Assembly: GCA_003255025.1 (NCBI GenBank)
Contig: QANY01008650.1
Coordinates: 1 to 64,000, forward strand
From: Datisca glomerata
Lineage: Eukaryota > Streptophyta > Magnoliopsida > Cucurbitales > Datiscaceae
DNA length: 64,000 bases
Reading direction: 5' to 3'
Shown in pieces: positions 46,320-56,850 of the stretch. The notes beneath the pieces were generated by a model that saw only the letters and a list, made by a program, of their open reading frames with translations, made no database searches and was not told where the DNA came from. The position numbers and the translations under genes are program-made. The stretch's first letter is position 1. Each line of letters begins with the position of its first letter.

Positions 46320-49090
46320 TTTCTTACAACTGATTGATGTTTTTTTTTATTTCTTTGTAAATAGATTTAATATGTTGAGAAGACTCATTTAAGACTGCAA
46401 CATGGTACTGGCGTTGTTGTCGAAGAGCATTAAGACTTTCTGTCCGTACGAGCTGTTTATGAAATTGTCTAGAATCACGAACAAAAGGCCTTAACCAACT
46501 CGATTCAAGTTTTGGGCTTTCAAACACTTCCACACAGACCACATATGTGCCAACGACTCTATTTTAGCATTTTCAATGGTGAAGTGATCTATCATGTACA
46601 AAAGCTAGCCTAACATGGATACACACCCCAACCGGACCCAATATGGGGCACGCTTGTGCTTCAATCCTGTTTGAGGATATACCTCTTCAATTTTCACAAG
46701 GTAACTGTGAAAATCTTCTTTGTCAACAGGCATGACTTCAAATTTAAGCAACTCTCCAGAAAGTTGTAGCTTAAGCTTATCAGCATCATGCTAAAAATAA
46801 TGATCATTGTCTGTCTCAGAATTGTCACCATCTGATTCATCTTGCATGAGTGTCTGGGATTGAGACATATCCTCTTGGAAAGAACTATGAATGTCATGGT
46901 CAGAATCATAATTTACATCTTCATGAACATCACTCGTATTTCAAATTTGGACTCCTGCTAATACTTTACCTTGACTACGATGAGAGGGCAATGGTACTCC
47001 AGTAGTCAAATCAAAGATGACCACTGTCAGACGTACAAAATAAAAAATAACATTAAGGTCATCTAGATTATCTTGGGGAATAGGAAGCCCAATGGATGAA
47101 TCATGGGGTGCTGCCATGACCATTTGATTCATCACCGGGTGAGCTTGGTCATCCAACATTTAAGCGTATATAGGAGCAAGACCAAACGCTTCAATATTGA
47201 TTGCCATTTTTGTTTCTATAGGAATTGTCCCAGAAGATTCATGCACCAGATATCATTGATATGTTCATAAATGAGAATATATGAATAGTTTGTTTTAAAA
47301 GAAACCTACTCCACAACGAGCATACGACAACTTGTATGTCATTTCATCACGTGTATGTTTTACATGTTCAATAATTTGATCTTGTTTAGGGGATGAGGGG
47401 GATATGCTAAGTATTTCAGGTTGAAGAACATTCTCCGTGTTTCTATCCCAAACGAAAAAAAAGGGAGAACATAAGCAACTACTACACAAAATAATACATA
47501 GTGATGTTGAATGATATTTGTTATTAAAAGAATAACCTGTGATACAATCCTCCTGGGACGAGGTGACACTATAATAGAAGTAACACTTACTTGAATAGAG
47601 ATTTGCTCAAGTCCTTTGCTCAAGTCCTTGTCCATGTTGTTTGTTAGTACCACCGAGCGACTTTGAGATTGTGGTGGAATCCTGAGAAAACACACATAAC
47701 AAAAGTCACAATGTTATTACAAAATGCGTCATTCAACCAAGCTACATGATAAATTATCTATCTGACTTACATTAGAATCCTCAACCACTTCATCAAATCT
47801 TAGATTGATAGTATTTTAAAGACGTGTCTTACAAGTCTAAACATACTCTCAACTTGTTATGCCAGCAATCTTAGATTTAGGCTTTGCTTTGTTGTGGGGA
47901 TGTGTAACATGAACCTTGGATATGCCTTTACCTTTCTCAATGGCAGATGCTTTAATGCGAGGCTCCATTGATATAACTTCAGTGGCTCCTCTTTTTTGTG
48001 ACTTTCGTGCTTCTTAAGTGGGAGGACGCAATGTCAAGTCATTCTTATAAATGACTAGTTCTACTGGAGTACTTGAGTCTAAGTCAATGAAAGACCGCCA
48101 TTTCCCTGATAATTTTTTCAAATAACTTTTCATGCTTCTAGAAAATGTAAGAGCGCGAGATGATTGAGGTACAGAGATCAGATGAGAAACATTGTTTAAA
48201 TTTTTTTTTTCCTTCCATCCATAATGCAAATGTTGCCGAAAAATCCAGCCTGGCTTCCCTTGGTCATGGAACTCCCTGATCAAAACTAAATTGATGAGCA
48301 ACCATATTGCATTGATCACGTCTACTGTAGAAAAGTTACCATCTTTCTCTTTTTTATGCTCAACTATGACAGACAGTGTTGAAGGTGTAAGAATGGCTAT
48401 CATGAGTTGTTCCTCCCATTGGTCGTCCATTCTAAGATCAATGTCATTATTAAACGCAGACCATAGATTCTCTGGTATGTAACCTGAAAGTATATGGACG
48501 AGATTTGAAGTATCCTAATCTATCAATACTCATGAGAAGTCAACCACTTTAGGAGTCATTACAGAGGAGTCATTACAGAGCTCCATGACCATGCTTTAGG
48601 TGGATAATCAATCTCTGGAAAGGTTGAGATCTTGACCCTTGATGGTGCACAACGAGGGTAATGTTCCCATACAAACATCTGCAAGAATGCACTATCGACA
48701 AAGGTTACAATCTCATAACGTCCCAACGATCGTTCTAAGTCAGTGGATTCGATCAAGGAGGTAATGCAAATTACCCAAAAATATTGGAGCTAAGGCAATT
48801 TTTTAACCTGACGCTAATCTGACCACCAATACGAATACATGAGTATTCATCATCTTGTTGGGAAGACCTGAGGCAAGAGTTTTTATATTATAGTTGTGCA
48901 ACAATCATTTTATAATAACATAATTGGGATAAAAATGCGTGTGTTATTACCTTGAAAAATGTGTTGATATAGCCATAATGCAATAAAAGCAGCTAATTCC
49001 ACTTTCCCATCTTCAGAGTCTAAGCTTTACTGAAATCCATGTTGCTTTCCTCCTTCGTTGTTGGAAGCATTGATGTAGTCTACAAGATTT
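46320..49090 (-). pseudogene. PMD gene, middle and C-terminal part (broken)
   Basis: Continues the PMD gene cut at 40095. It first repeats the NASNNEGGKQHG segment (49080-49030), then VELAAFIALWLYQHIFQG with a donor (48957) and an acceptor near 48870. Next come THVFVLVVRLAS, KIALAPIFLGNLHYLLD, and by frameshift YEIVTFVDSAFLQMFVWEHY and PPKAWSWSSVMTP (48756-48559). MDDQWEEQLMIAILTPSTLS to LDSSTPVELVIYKNDL (48430-48014) follows. The C-terminus is low-complexity, acidic and coiled-coil-like (46542-46324, ending IYKEIKKNINQL). Several frameshifts are present. Confidence 0.65.
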
Positions 49091-49149
49091 GGCAAACCCC
49101 CCTTAACTGCACTCATGTGACGTTACGGTCACACCTCCATTAGCTTTTG

Positions 49150-49301
49150 ATTAATTAGATCTTGTACTCGTCTTGTAGACTACAAGATGTCATGTAATAA
49201 TCTTGTAGACTACAAGATGGGTACATGATGATCTTGAACTCGTCCTATAGACTACAAGACGGTTACAGGGATATCCAGTGCCAATCTTGTAGACTACAAT
49301 A
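49150..49301. repeat. Palindromic minisatellite, block 6 (left of CACTA)
   Basis: Units around TCTTGTAGACTACAAGATG. The block is interrupted by the CACTA element and continues for about 35 bases at 52831-52865. Confidence 0.85.
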
Positions 49302-49304
49302 TGA

Positions 49305-50149
49305 CACTACAATAAAAAAGGGGTTAGATGACGGGTAAAACCCGTCATTATAACCCTATATTGATGGGTAGCCAACTGTCATCTACCGGGTTGTCATCTA
49401 AATTCTTTTAAAATAAAAACCGTCAAAATAGACCTGTCGCGAAAATGAGATAGTTGACGAGGAATCCCCTCAACAAAAAGTGCCACAAAAATGAGATAGT
49501 TGATGGGGAATCCCCGTCAACAAAGGGTGTTGCATGAAGCAAATAGATGATGGGGAATCTCCGTCATCTAAAGTTCTGGAAAAGAAAAAAATAAAAGTTT
49601 TTTTAAAATTTCCGTAGCTATATATGTTAATATTTACATAACAGAAGTAGAACAGATTACTGATTTTCCTCAGAGTTCATTTTTTATCTTAATAAAGTCA
49701 TTGTTGGACCCAAATGACTTCGGGTGCAACATAATATGCACTACCAACAATATCATTGAGTCTCTCATCTGCACATAAATCCAAGAAAAGAGAATGATGA
49801 ATCAATGATCTGCTTGTATCATTTTTTGTATCAATAACCTAATATCGCAACAATCTAGTGAATTCGGTAAATGGTAACTACTCACAGAAGGCAATGGCAA
49901 CATCAATATAAATGTACCATAATGGAATCAAGTTTTTACCATATTGATCAACTAGTAATATCATTATGGTAAATATCCGAGAAAAGAAGTCTACTAGCAC
50001 TACAGTTTAAGTTTTACACTTATTACTTGATCTGATAAAGTCAGAAAGACCAAAATCAATGAGCTTTAAATCAACATCTTCAATTTTAGGAGTGAAAAGA
50101 AAATTCTATGAAGCACATAAGATAAAAGAGATTAAGTAGTAATGATAAT

Positions 50150-50194
<45 letters not shown>

Positions 50195-52827
50195 AAAGAC
50201 ACATGAAAAGATCCAAAACAGTAACACACTCTAGACAGTCATAAACGTTAATTTAATTTGGCAAGGTTTGAATCCAGTATGTTTAAGAATTTTTTACAAA
50301 GTCAATTTGAATGAAGAACATCATAGACAAAGCTAAAAGAAACTAAAGTACCCAAAACCTTTTATTGTTCCTAATTAATTTCATTCTACTATTCAACTAT
50401 CAGTAGCTAGAGAGCTAATCCCTCTTCTATTTTCAGTAATTGTTCAAGGCTGAGCAATTGATTTTGCTATCCGAGCTCATTTCTTTGGGATATTGGCCCT
50501 TATGCAAACGATATCCATTAGTCTCTCAAAATACGGAGAACACGGTCATTACCCAAAACTGAGTAAACTTTAGAAAATTAGCTCAACAATCAATAACATA
50601 CCGCCACAAGTTCCCACTTAAATTCAGGACTGATCCTGGTTTCAAACCCATGAGCAGTGCAGTTACTATATACTCACGAACTCGCCTTCATCACTAGACT
50701 ACCAAAGGTGAGTGACCGAATACTTTAGAATAAAAACCATTTTCAAGAGCTCTCATAATTTCCAAAACACTAGTATAACATAACATACGTTATCAATAAG
50801 TTCTCAGAACCTCATTAAAAAATTGTTATTATGAGCACGTGTGTACAAGTACATGCTTGTCGCTCTACGTACATGAAAGCACGTGAAAGAATTAAAAAAG
50901 AGTTGCAAACATTGGGTACCTGGGATATAATTAGTCATGCATAGCATAACATACGTGATCAATAAGTTCTCAGAACCTCATTAAAAATTTGTTATTATGA
51001 GCACGTGTGTACAAGTACATGCTTGTCGCTCTACGTACATGAAAGCACGTGAAAGAATTAAAAAAGAGTTGCAAACATAAAGATATTTCCTTACCTTAAC
51101 AGAAGATCTTTTCAGAAGTTATTTTCATGGTATCGGTTTCGGCTTCTTGAGCAGCAACTCTGTCCTTGTTGATTGAACCAATACAAGGTTTATGTATGAA
51201 AAATGAACTACATCCTTATAAGCTTGACTTGGTATATGTCAAAACAAGATTTTAGGGATCCTGAAGTGATTCTTCATGAAGAAGATTAACAAAAGAGTTT
51301 TTGTTTTGAATAAAATAACCCCAATTTATTTTCAAATAAAATCCTAAGCTAAGAAGCATGAACATGGAAAAAAGACGCATACAAAACACAATATGAACTT
51401 GCTGACATGCAATTTCACACAAATCAAGATACTAGCATGATAGGTACATGATTACAAAATCTAGTTTATAAAAGTTAAGACATAATATATGGGTGGTTAC
51501 GAAAGCAAACATTCCGTAGATGTGCCACAAAATCGCATACTCATAGTATGCCTTTTTGTCTTGTTTAAGAGGCAACTTATAATACATAAGTATGAAAAGG
51601 GTAACCATCCATGAAAGTGCATTGCAAGGTTTAGAGCAGACAAAGCTACAGAAACGGGTTCCTGAGTAGTGAGCGTGTTAAAAACTAGAAAATTATAAGA
51701 TTATTGTAAGGTAATATCAAACCAAGTCTAAAGATAGAAGTGTTTTAAGTTTATAGTTTGTTGAAAACCAAACCTGAACTCCATACACACACTTGAAAGG
51801 CTATTTACCGTGATATCTGACAGAACCGTGACCAAATGTCTCTCTTTCTTTCTTTTTGTCAAGCATATAATAGTACTGGCAGGTCACTTTGACAATCCCA
51901 TTGCTTCCACCTCAAGTAAAGAGGTTCCTACTTCTACCATGGACGTTTGATTAATACGCCATCTGACGGGAATTTGGAATTAGGAAAGCATGCATGCCCT
52001 ATGCATCCAGTTTCTTCGCATTGTGTTAGACAACCTATAATAAGAACAACAAAAAACATAATCCCTTATCCATTCTATTTAATCTGTATGAAAGTCAGGA
52101 GAAAGTGAATTAATTTAATCTCATATAAGTAAATGATTTAAAAGATCTCATCACGTAAAAGAAAAGAAAGACATGATCTTATTATTGTTAATACCATCCA
52201 AAATAAATAACATACATAAAACTTCAAAACAAGAAAGGTTAATATAACTGAAATCTCATGGCAGAGGACTCTGACAAGTAACTGAGTGACCTGATAACCA
52301 GTACCAACAAGGAAGTAGTGCTTAAACATTTGTGCCGAAAGATTGTAAACAAATCACAAGAACTTTGCAAACGTTCAAACTAGTAGCTCCTACAATCCAC
52401 CATAGATGAGAGCCAATAAGGTGAATGATTGAATGAAGCTTGGATAAGGAAAATAAATTAAGGAGAGAGATGGATGTTTACCTTTCTCATACGAAGGAGA
52501 TCTCGGTGTTGGGGATTAAAATTGAAGGTCCAATAAATAGATGTCGCCTTCTCTCAACCACTACCTCCTAAATCGGATAGTGGTAAATCTTCTCCTTTGT
52601 GTTCAGAAATATATTTTTGGGATGCTGAAAAATAACAAAAAATAAACATAAAAAACAAATCTTACATATTATCATGAGGTGTAGGCTAGGAGTGGACATT
52701 TTACATCTCCAAATTGTCATAATAGTAAAAAAGTAAAAGAATGTCTTTTTTTCAATGACAAGTTTAAGAAGGCTTGTCATCAAAAGCCAATATCATGTTG
52801 TCATTAAAACCCATTTTTGTAGTAGTG
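49305..52827. mobile_element. Non-autonomous CACTA (En/Spm) element, 3,523 bp
   Basis: Starts CACTACAATAAAAAAGGGGT and ends, read inward from the right, CACTACTACAAAAATGGGTT. It is flanked by TGA on both sides (49302-49304 and 52828-52830), the 3-bp target duplication expected for CACTA elements. The left subterminal region (49430-49575) repeats TTGA(C/T)G(A/G)GGAATCCCC units that may be transposase-binding sites. No transposase frame is seen. It contains a (GA)n run at 50157-50190 and a long direct duplication at 50775-51078. It inserted in the minisatellite of the MULE. Confidence 0.88.
50775..51078. repeat. Tandem duplication inside the CACTA element
   Basis: About 136 bases starting at CATAACATACG and running through GAGTTGCAAACAT occur at 50778-50914 and again at 50945-51078, nearly identical, with a period of about 166. 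The near identity suggests a recent event. Confidence 0.85.
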
Positions 52828-52849
52828 TGATTATAGTGATATCTTGTAG

Positions 52850-54082
52850 ACTTTAAGATGGAGGATGTGAAATAACTACCTAGATTTTGTTATTCTAAGA
52901 TGTGATGATATGATGGAAGCATCCTATAGTTTTCTTCGGATGACCCTCGAACTAATCCTAATGCATATTTCTTAGCTCTCCAAGCCTTATGGTAATTGAT
53001 GTTGACACCAAGATCAAGTCAAACATTTTCCACTATGTCCATTGGTCTATATATTCATCCAAAACCCGTATATTTGGACCTTATACAATGACCAATCAAT
53101 GAAAGGAAGCTTGATGGTGTTCATGTCTCAGGACTTCAAACGTGCATGTATGTTTATTGATGAGCTTGGTAACTTTAAAGAATAGATAGTTTCGCATTTT
53201 AATAGCCCATAACCTCCACTAACATGTTTTCTCTCCACATATAAGTACCAACATTGACGGTGTTGACTTGAAGACCCCAAACTCTAAACTTTGTCTAATA
53301 CAAGCTGATTCAACCCTAATTAACCAACTCACATTTATCCTTATACAATTCATCCATAATTATTATGTCTAATACAAGCTGATTCAAATAAGGTCGTTGC
53401 TCACTAGGCTCAGGACGTTGCTCATTCAACTCAGGTCGTGATAACATAGGCTGAGTGGACTTAAGTTTGGGTCTTGTATTCAAATCTAGTATTGTTGTAC
53501 GGTCATCTTCACGGATGACTTGATTAGGGTCATCTCCACGGATGACTTCATCATACGCCCCCTGATCAAAATCATCATCATCATCAACGTTATCATCATA
53601 AAAAACATTATTATTGTCACCATGGTCGTTACAATCGTCATGAACAAATCCATCATCATCTCTCCCAAGATAATGATAGTTCCTTTTGAAATGATCAACA
53701 CTCTCAAAGTGATGAATGCTTTCATGCAGAGGTTGTTGTGACATTGTAGTTTCAAAAACCCAACTGTGACTTGGGAAAAAAATTAGGCTTGACACTAATA
53801 CATAATAGGGTTGATCCATTTTCTTTAATAAAGAACTGTGATTCTCGATCATTTAGAATTTCAGCTGGAGGGAAAAGGGCATGGGTTCTATAAAAAAATT
53901 TGATGGATTGATCATACTTTGAGAGGTTTATGTGAAGTTCTTCATGCAACATACCAGATAGCTCGTAGTAAGTACAATTTGTAGATATCTCCAATAGTTT
54001 GGTCTTCTCTCCACTAAAAGACCAAGATGTATCCGTTTTCCTAATCTCCACCATGAATTACAAAAATATGAACTTCATACAT
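52850..54082 (-). pseudogene. MULE transposase, N-terminal part (broken)
   Basis: ATG at 54082 reads MYEVHIFVIHGGD, then a stop and shift into DTSWSFSGEKTKLLEISTN, with a PB1-like N-terminal region continuing to LLCISVKPNF (54054-53752). 53852-53316 carries a very acidic segment with runs of Asp (NVDDDDDFDQGAYDEVIRGD) and a DLNTRPKLKSTQP part, ending ELYKDKCELVN. Downstream, KLINKHTCTFEVLRHEHHQA, YTGFG, SGKCLT-type shifted sequence, YHKAWRAKKYALGLVRGS and YRMLPSYHHIL reproduce the MULE zinc-region and the K-A-W-R-A motif to about 52880. The rest resumes at 35677, leaving a 17-kb intron-like gap filled by insertions. Confidence 0.78.
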
Positions 54083-54149
54083 ATCTGTATATACGTGAAT
54101 GAAGGAAGTCACTACATTCTAAATTTAAAAAAAATGTACAAAAGTCTAC

Positions 54150-54700
54150 AAGATGAAATGGAAGCATACAAGACGTGTTACACGATAATGTTGTAGTCAT
54201 CATGTAGTGTATAAGATGACTACAAGATCATCTTGTAGTGCATCATGAACTTTTCAAGATGTTCGTGATGCACTGCAAGACAATCTTGTAATCATCGTAT
54301 ATCACATCGTGTACACTACACGATGACTATAATATTATCTTATAGTGCATGGTGAACTACTTAAGATGTTCCTGCTGCAATACAAGATGATCTTGTAGTC
54401 ATCGTGTAATGTACATGATTACTTCGATGATCTTATAACACATCATGTAGTGTACATGATGACTACAAGATCATCTTGTAGTTCATAAGGAATATCTTAA
54501 GTAGTTCATGATGCACTATAAGACGATCTTATAGTGCATCTTGTACACTACATGATGTGTTATAGATCATATTATAGTCATCGTGTACACTACACTGACT
54601 ACAAGATCATCTTGTGGTGTATCAGAAACATTTTGAGCATTTCACGATGCATTACAAGATCGTCTTGTAGGCATCTTCTTCAAACATACAATGTAATGCA
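54150..54700. repeat. Palindromic minisatellite, block 7
   Basis: Dense block with units around CATCGTGTACACTACACGATG and GATCATCTTGTAGTGCATC, between the transposase start and its 5' leader. It mirrors block 1 at the other end of the element. Confidence 0.8.
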
Positions 54701-54990
54701 TGTTGTTGTGTAACAAAAAAACCCAGAAAACATATTTTAAAACCCACACTTGTGTACCTGCAATCTCGTCTTGTAGGCATCTTCTTCAAACCTACACATA
54801 CTACATGTTGTTGTAGTAACAAAAAAACCCAAAAAACATATTTTAAAACCCAAACTTATGTACCTTCAATCTCATCTTGTAAGCATCTTCTTCAAGCTTA
54901 CAACGTACTGCATGTTGTTGTAGTAACAAAAAAACCGAGAAAACATATTTTAAAACCCACACTTGTGTACCTACAATCTTTTCTTGAAGA
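54664..54990. repeat. 106-bp tandem repeat, about three copies
   Basis: CATATTTTAAAACCCA recurs at 54731, 54836 and 54943 (period about 106). Each unit also holds CTTGTAGGCATCTTCTTCAA and ATGTTGTTGTAGTAACAAAA. It lies in the presumed 5' untranslated region of the transposase. The open frame 54752-55024 is a consequence of the repeat. Confidence 0.85.
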
Positions 54991-55211
54991 TGAAGAAGAA
55001 GATAAAGAACTTCTGGACAAGTAAAAAGGCTTCACATGCAGCGGGAATAAGAAGATGAAGAAATGATGAAAAAATGAATAACGTAGGAGGAGAAATGAGG
55101 GTATTGGAGGATTTAGGTATGGTGGATGAGTGTTGATGAAGAAGAAGTTGACATTTGATTTGACACCGTGTAAGAAGGGTATTGGGAGAAAGAAGGAAAG
55201 AAAAATTAAGA

Positions 55212-55306
55212 GGAATGTGGGTCAGGGGTATACTTAAGTGAAAATTAGGCTTGGGGTATATTTTAGTAAAATGAGTTTTCCAGGGGTGTACTTTAGCCAA
55301 AAGCCC
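55212..55306 (-). repeat. Right terminal inverted repeat of the MULE
   Basis: Reverse complement begins GGGCTTTTGGCTAAAGTACA and continues with ACTAAAATATACC and CCTAATTTTC, matching the left end with scattered changes. The 9 bases after it (55307-55315) repeat the left flank in 8 of 9 positions. Confidence 0.8.
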
Positions 55307-55326
55307 TCTATATTATTTTGTATTGT

Positions 55327-55770
55327 TGATTCACTAATTGCATAGAAAAAACTTAAGCGTATTCATTTCAATTCATTTTTATAAAATAAGAGATGGTATT
55401 AATTTTAAGATTTATGAATTAAACTTTATATTGGATCTTGAAATTAAATAACATATCATCACACTCTCTAGAAAAAATATGAGACCCTCACCAAAAAATA
55501 TTGTTTGCACGTTATATTTAATATTTGTCATGTAGTGACTCATTAAAATCTTTGTTGATTCACTGACTACGTAGAAAAACTTAAGTGCATTCATTTCCTT
55601 TTTCCTTATAAAATAAAAGAGAATGTATTGATATTTATGAATTAAACTTTATATTAGACCTTTAAATTAAATAACATATAATCACACTCTCTAGCTAAAA
55701 AAATACACAAAACAATGTTGTTTGCAATTATATATACTATTTACTATGTAGTGATTCATTAGAAATGTAA
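55327..55770. repeat. Direct tandem duplication of about 222 bp
   Basis: GTTGATTCACT starts two similar blocks (55327 and about 55553). Both contain CTTAAG, TTATGAATTAAACTTTATAT and ATCACACTCTCTAG. It lies immediately outside the right end of the MULE. Confidence 0.75.
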
Positions 55771-55939
55771 GAATATAAGTTTTAGACATTGTATCTATTA
55801 AATTTTTAGTACTCGAATATAGTGTACATAAGATCATCATGTATAAAATAAAAAAATTAAATACTTGAAATTACACCAAACAACATTTTTTAATATTATA
55901 GAAATTAATTGTATTTCGTCAGTTAATCACCTTCCAAAG

Positions 55940-56850
55940 AAAGGATTATGTCATTAATAATTATTGAAAAATATATAATTGTATTTCTCTAAATTCATCT
56001 ATGTGAAATTTCATGTTGCTAATAACATGAATGTTACATAATATAAATTTTAGGAATTACGAACGAACAAATTATAATTGGAAAATAGATTATTTCTTAT
56101 ATATATATATATATAAAGATAATTAAAGGAAGTAAATGAAAAGTAGATGAAATGACATTTTAAGGGGACTTAAAGGGTAAAAAAATCAAAACTGTAAGAG
56201 AAAGATATCAAATATCTGGAGTTTCTTTTTTGTATATTATATGGATGATCAGATCCATAAGGACCGTGATGGGAAATTGTTTGATCGTCTTTCTCCGAGG
56301 AAGATGCAAAACATAATCAACTTGAATTCATGACAGCTATTTGAAATCTTAGTGAAAGACTGAATTTGTTATCTCATGTTTACTTTTCGTGAAAAACGTC
56401 AATTGAAGTGGAAGGCTTCTTCAAACAACAAGCAGTTGAGTCGACTATTCAATGAAATGATATTGAACATGTTTTCCATCTCTTCTCGAGAAACATGTGG
56501 GTTATTTCCTTGCAAAATTGTGCTCAATTTCATATGCGGCTATTCCACCTAAATCTCTTCTTTAGTTGGGGGAAGAATCCGTACGAATAGGATTTTTGAG
56601 GAACATATCGAGAGTGAATTGGATTATATTATTAATAAATTATTGAATAATATATTTATGTATTTCTTTAAATTCATCCATATGAAATTTCATGTTACTA
56701 ATAACATGAATGTTACATAACATAAATTTTATTAAAAATATATATTCCTTATATATAAAAATGATATTTAAAGGAAGTAAAGGAAAAGTAGATGAAATGA
56801 CTAATTAACATGATATTTTAAGGGGCCTAAAGGGTAAAAAATAAATCAAA
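55940..56850. repeat. Direct repeats of about 240 bp flanking a 440-bp segment
   Basis: 55940-56180 and 56618-56850 share TAAATTCATC, GAAATTTCATGTT, CTAATAACATGAATGTTACA and AAAGTAGATGAAATGAC. The segment between (56185-56615) is less AT-rich. One frame reads [20 protein letters not shown] and, further on, [20 protein letters not shown], which could be a captured gene fragment. I do not recognise the protein. Confidence 0.55.

Larger units (their letters stand above)
25047..55306. mobile_element. Giant Mutator-like element (Kaonashi type), about 30.3 kb
   Basis: Bounded by diverged terminal inverted repeats and 9-bp target duplications. Two convergent genes start near the ends and meet near 34700: a DUF1985 plus Ulp1-protease gene from the left and a mudrA-like transposase from the right. 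This is the layout of autonomous MULEs, and Ulp1 cargo marks the Kaonashi group. The element has swollen through an intronic palindromic minisatellite and nested insertions (solo LTR, gypsy and PMD pieces, CACTA). Both genes have stops and frameshifts, so it is not autonomous now. The boundary evidence is independent of the gene evidence and the two agree. Confidence 0.82.
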
